From Pelagophyceae sp. CCMP2097 (lineage: Eukaryota; Sar; Pelagophyceae), in assembly GCA_026770575.1 (NCBI GenBank), contig MU657216.1, forward strand, positions 137,670 to 168,826: 31,157 bases of DNA, written 5' to 3'. A program made the translations under genes and the position numbers. Position 1 is the stretch's first letter; each line of letters opens with the position of its first letter. The notes under the pieces are model-generated. The model did not search any database and had not been told where the DNA came from. It worked only from the letters and a program-made list of their open reading frames with translations. Positions 30,878 to 31,157 of the stretch are shown in pieces.

Positions 30878-31157
30878 CGCCCCCGGCCCACACGGAACGA
30901 ACCCGCGAGGGGCCGGTCACGGAGGCCCGCGTGAAGCTTTAGCTTCGGCCGAGGCCTCAAAACAAGTTTTTCGGCGAAGGGCATGAGAGTGGTCACCGCG
31001 TGAACCGGTAGTAAGATTATGGGGTCGTGTTGATGTCCATCCACGCCACATCACCGAGCCAGGCCATACGAGCAGCAGGAGCACAGCACAAGAGGAGAGC
31101 GGCTGTCTCTCTTTCCAAGACCCTTCTTGAGGACTTCTTCAAACGGAAATCCCAAAA
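30878..31157. other. Upstream flank of CCDC93
   Basis: The last 280 bp contain no supported coding sequence. They should include the CCDC93 promoter and 5' UTR. Open frames on both strands here are short and lack motifs. Confidence 0.4.

Overview
The window looks like nuclear DNA of a GC-rich photosynthetic stramenopile, most like a pelagophyte such as Aureococcus or Pelagomonas; this is inference. The supporting signs are very GC-rich coding DNA, closely packed genes on both strands, many short phase-consistent introns (mostly starting GTGCG or GTGAG, ending TAG or CAG), a plastid-targeted protein with an AFAP cleavage motif, and a WD40 gene built from nearly identical repeats. No rRNA, tRNA, CRISPR array or complete transposon was seen.

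I rebuilt gene models by hand from splice sites, reading phase and protein families. Minus strand 21-7496: a large 22-exon gene for a SAM/RING ubiquitin-ligase-like protein of about 1,697 residues. About 1.1 kb with only a weak gene candidate follows. Minus strand 8606-10170: a protein with two class I methyltransferase domains. Plus strand 10442-17450: a giant LRR/EF-hand/IQ protein. Minus strand 17510-18690: an LYRM7/MZM1-like complex III assembly factor. Plus strand 18861-20554: an HSL-type alpha/beta hydrolase. Minus strand 20903-21312: a COPS9/CSNAP-like COP9 signalosome acidic protein. Plus strand 21453-22508: a seven-repeat WD40 protein.

The right third holds an armadillo-like protein with a poly-aspartate tail (minus, 22608-25620), a SIL1/Fes1-type nucleotide exchange factor (minus, 25901-27232), a plastid bL12-like protein lacking the C-terminal domain (plus, 27315-27676), TRAPPC3/BET3 (minus, 27796-28765) and CCDC93 (minus, 28900-30877).

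There is no operon. Most genes are housekeeping: ubiquitin and COP9 control, mitochondrial and plastid assembly, ER folding, and TRAPP/Commander trafficking. Four divergent pairs share short bidirectional promoters (about 80-270 bp). Convergent pairs are 59-350 bp apart. Features worth a second look are the tandem-domain methyltransferase, the bL12-like protein without its catalytic domain, the CSNAP homologue, GC-AG introns, an introner-like direct repeat around one intron, and the large unrecognised N-terminal part of the RING protein.
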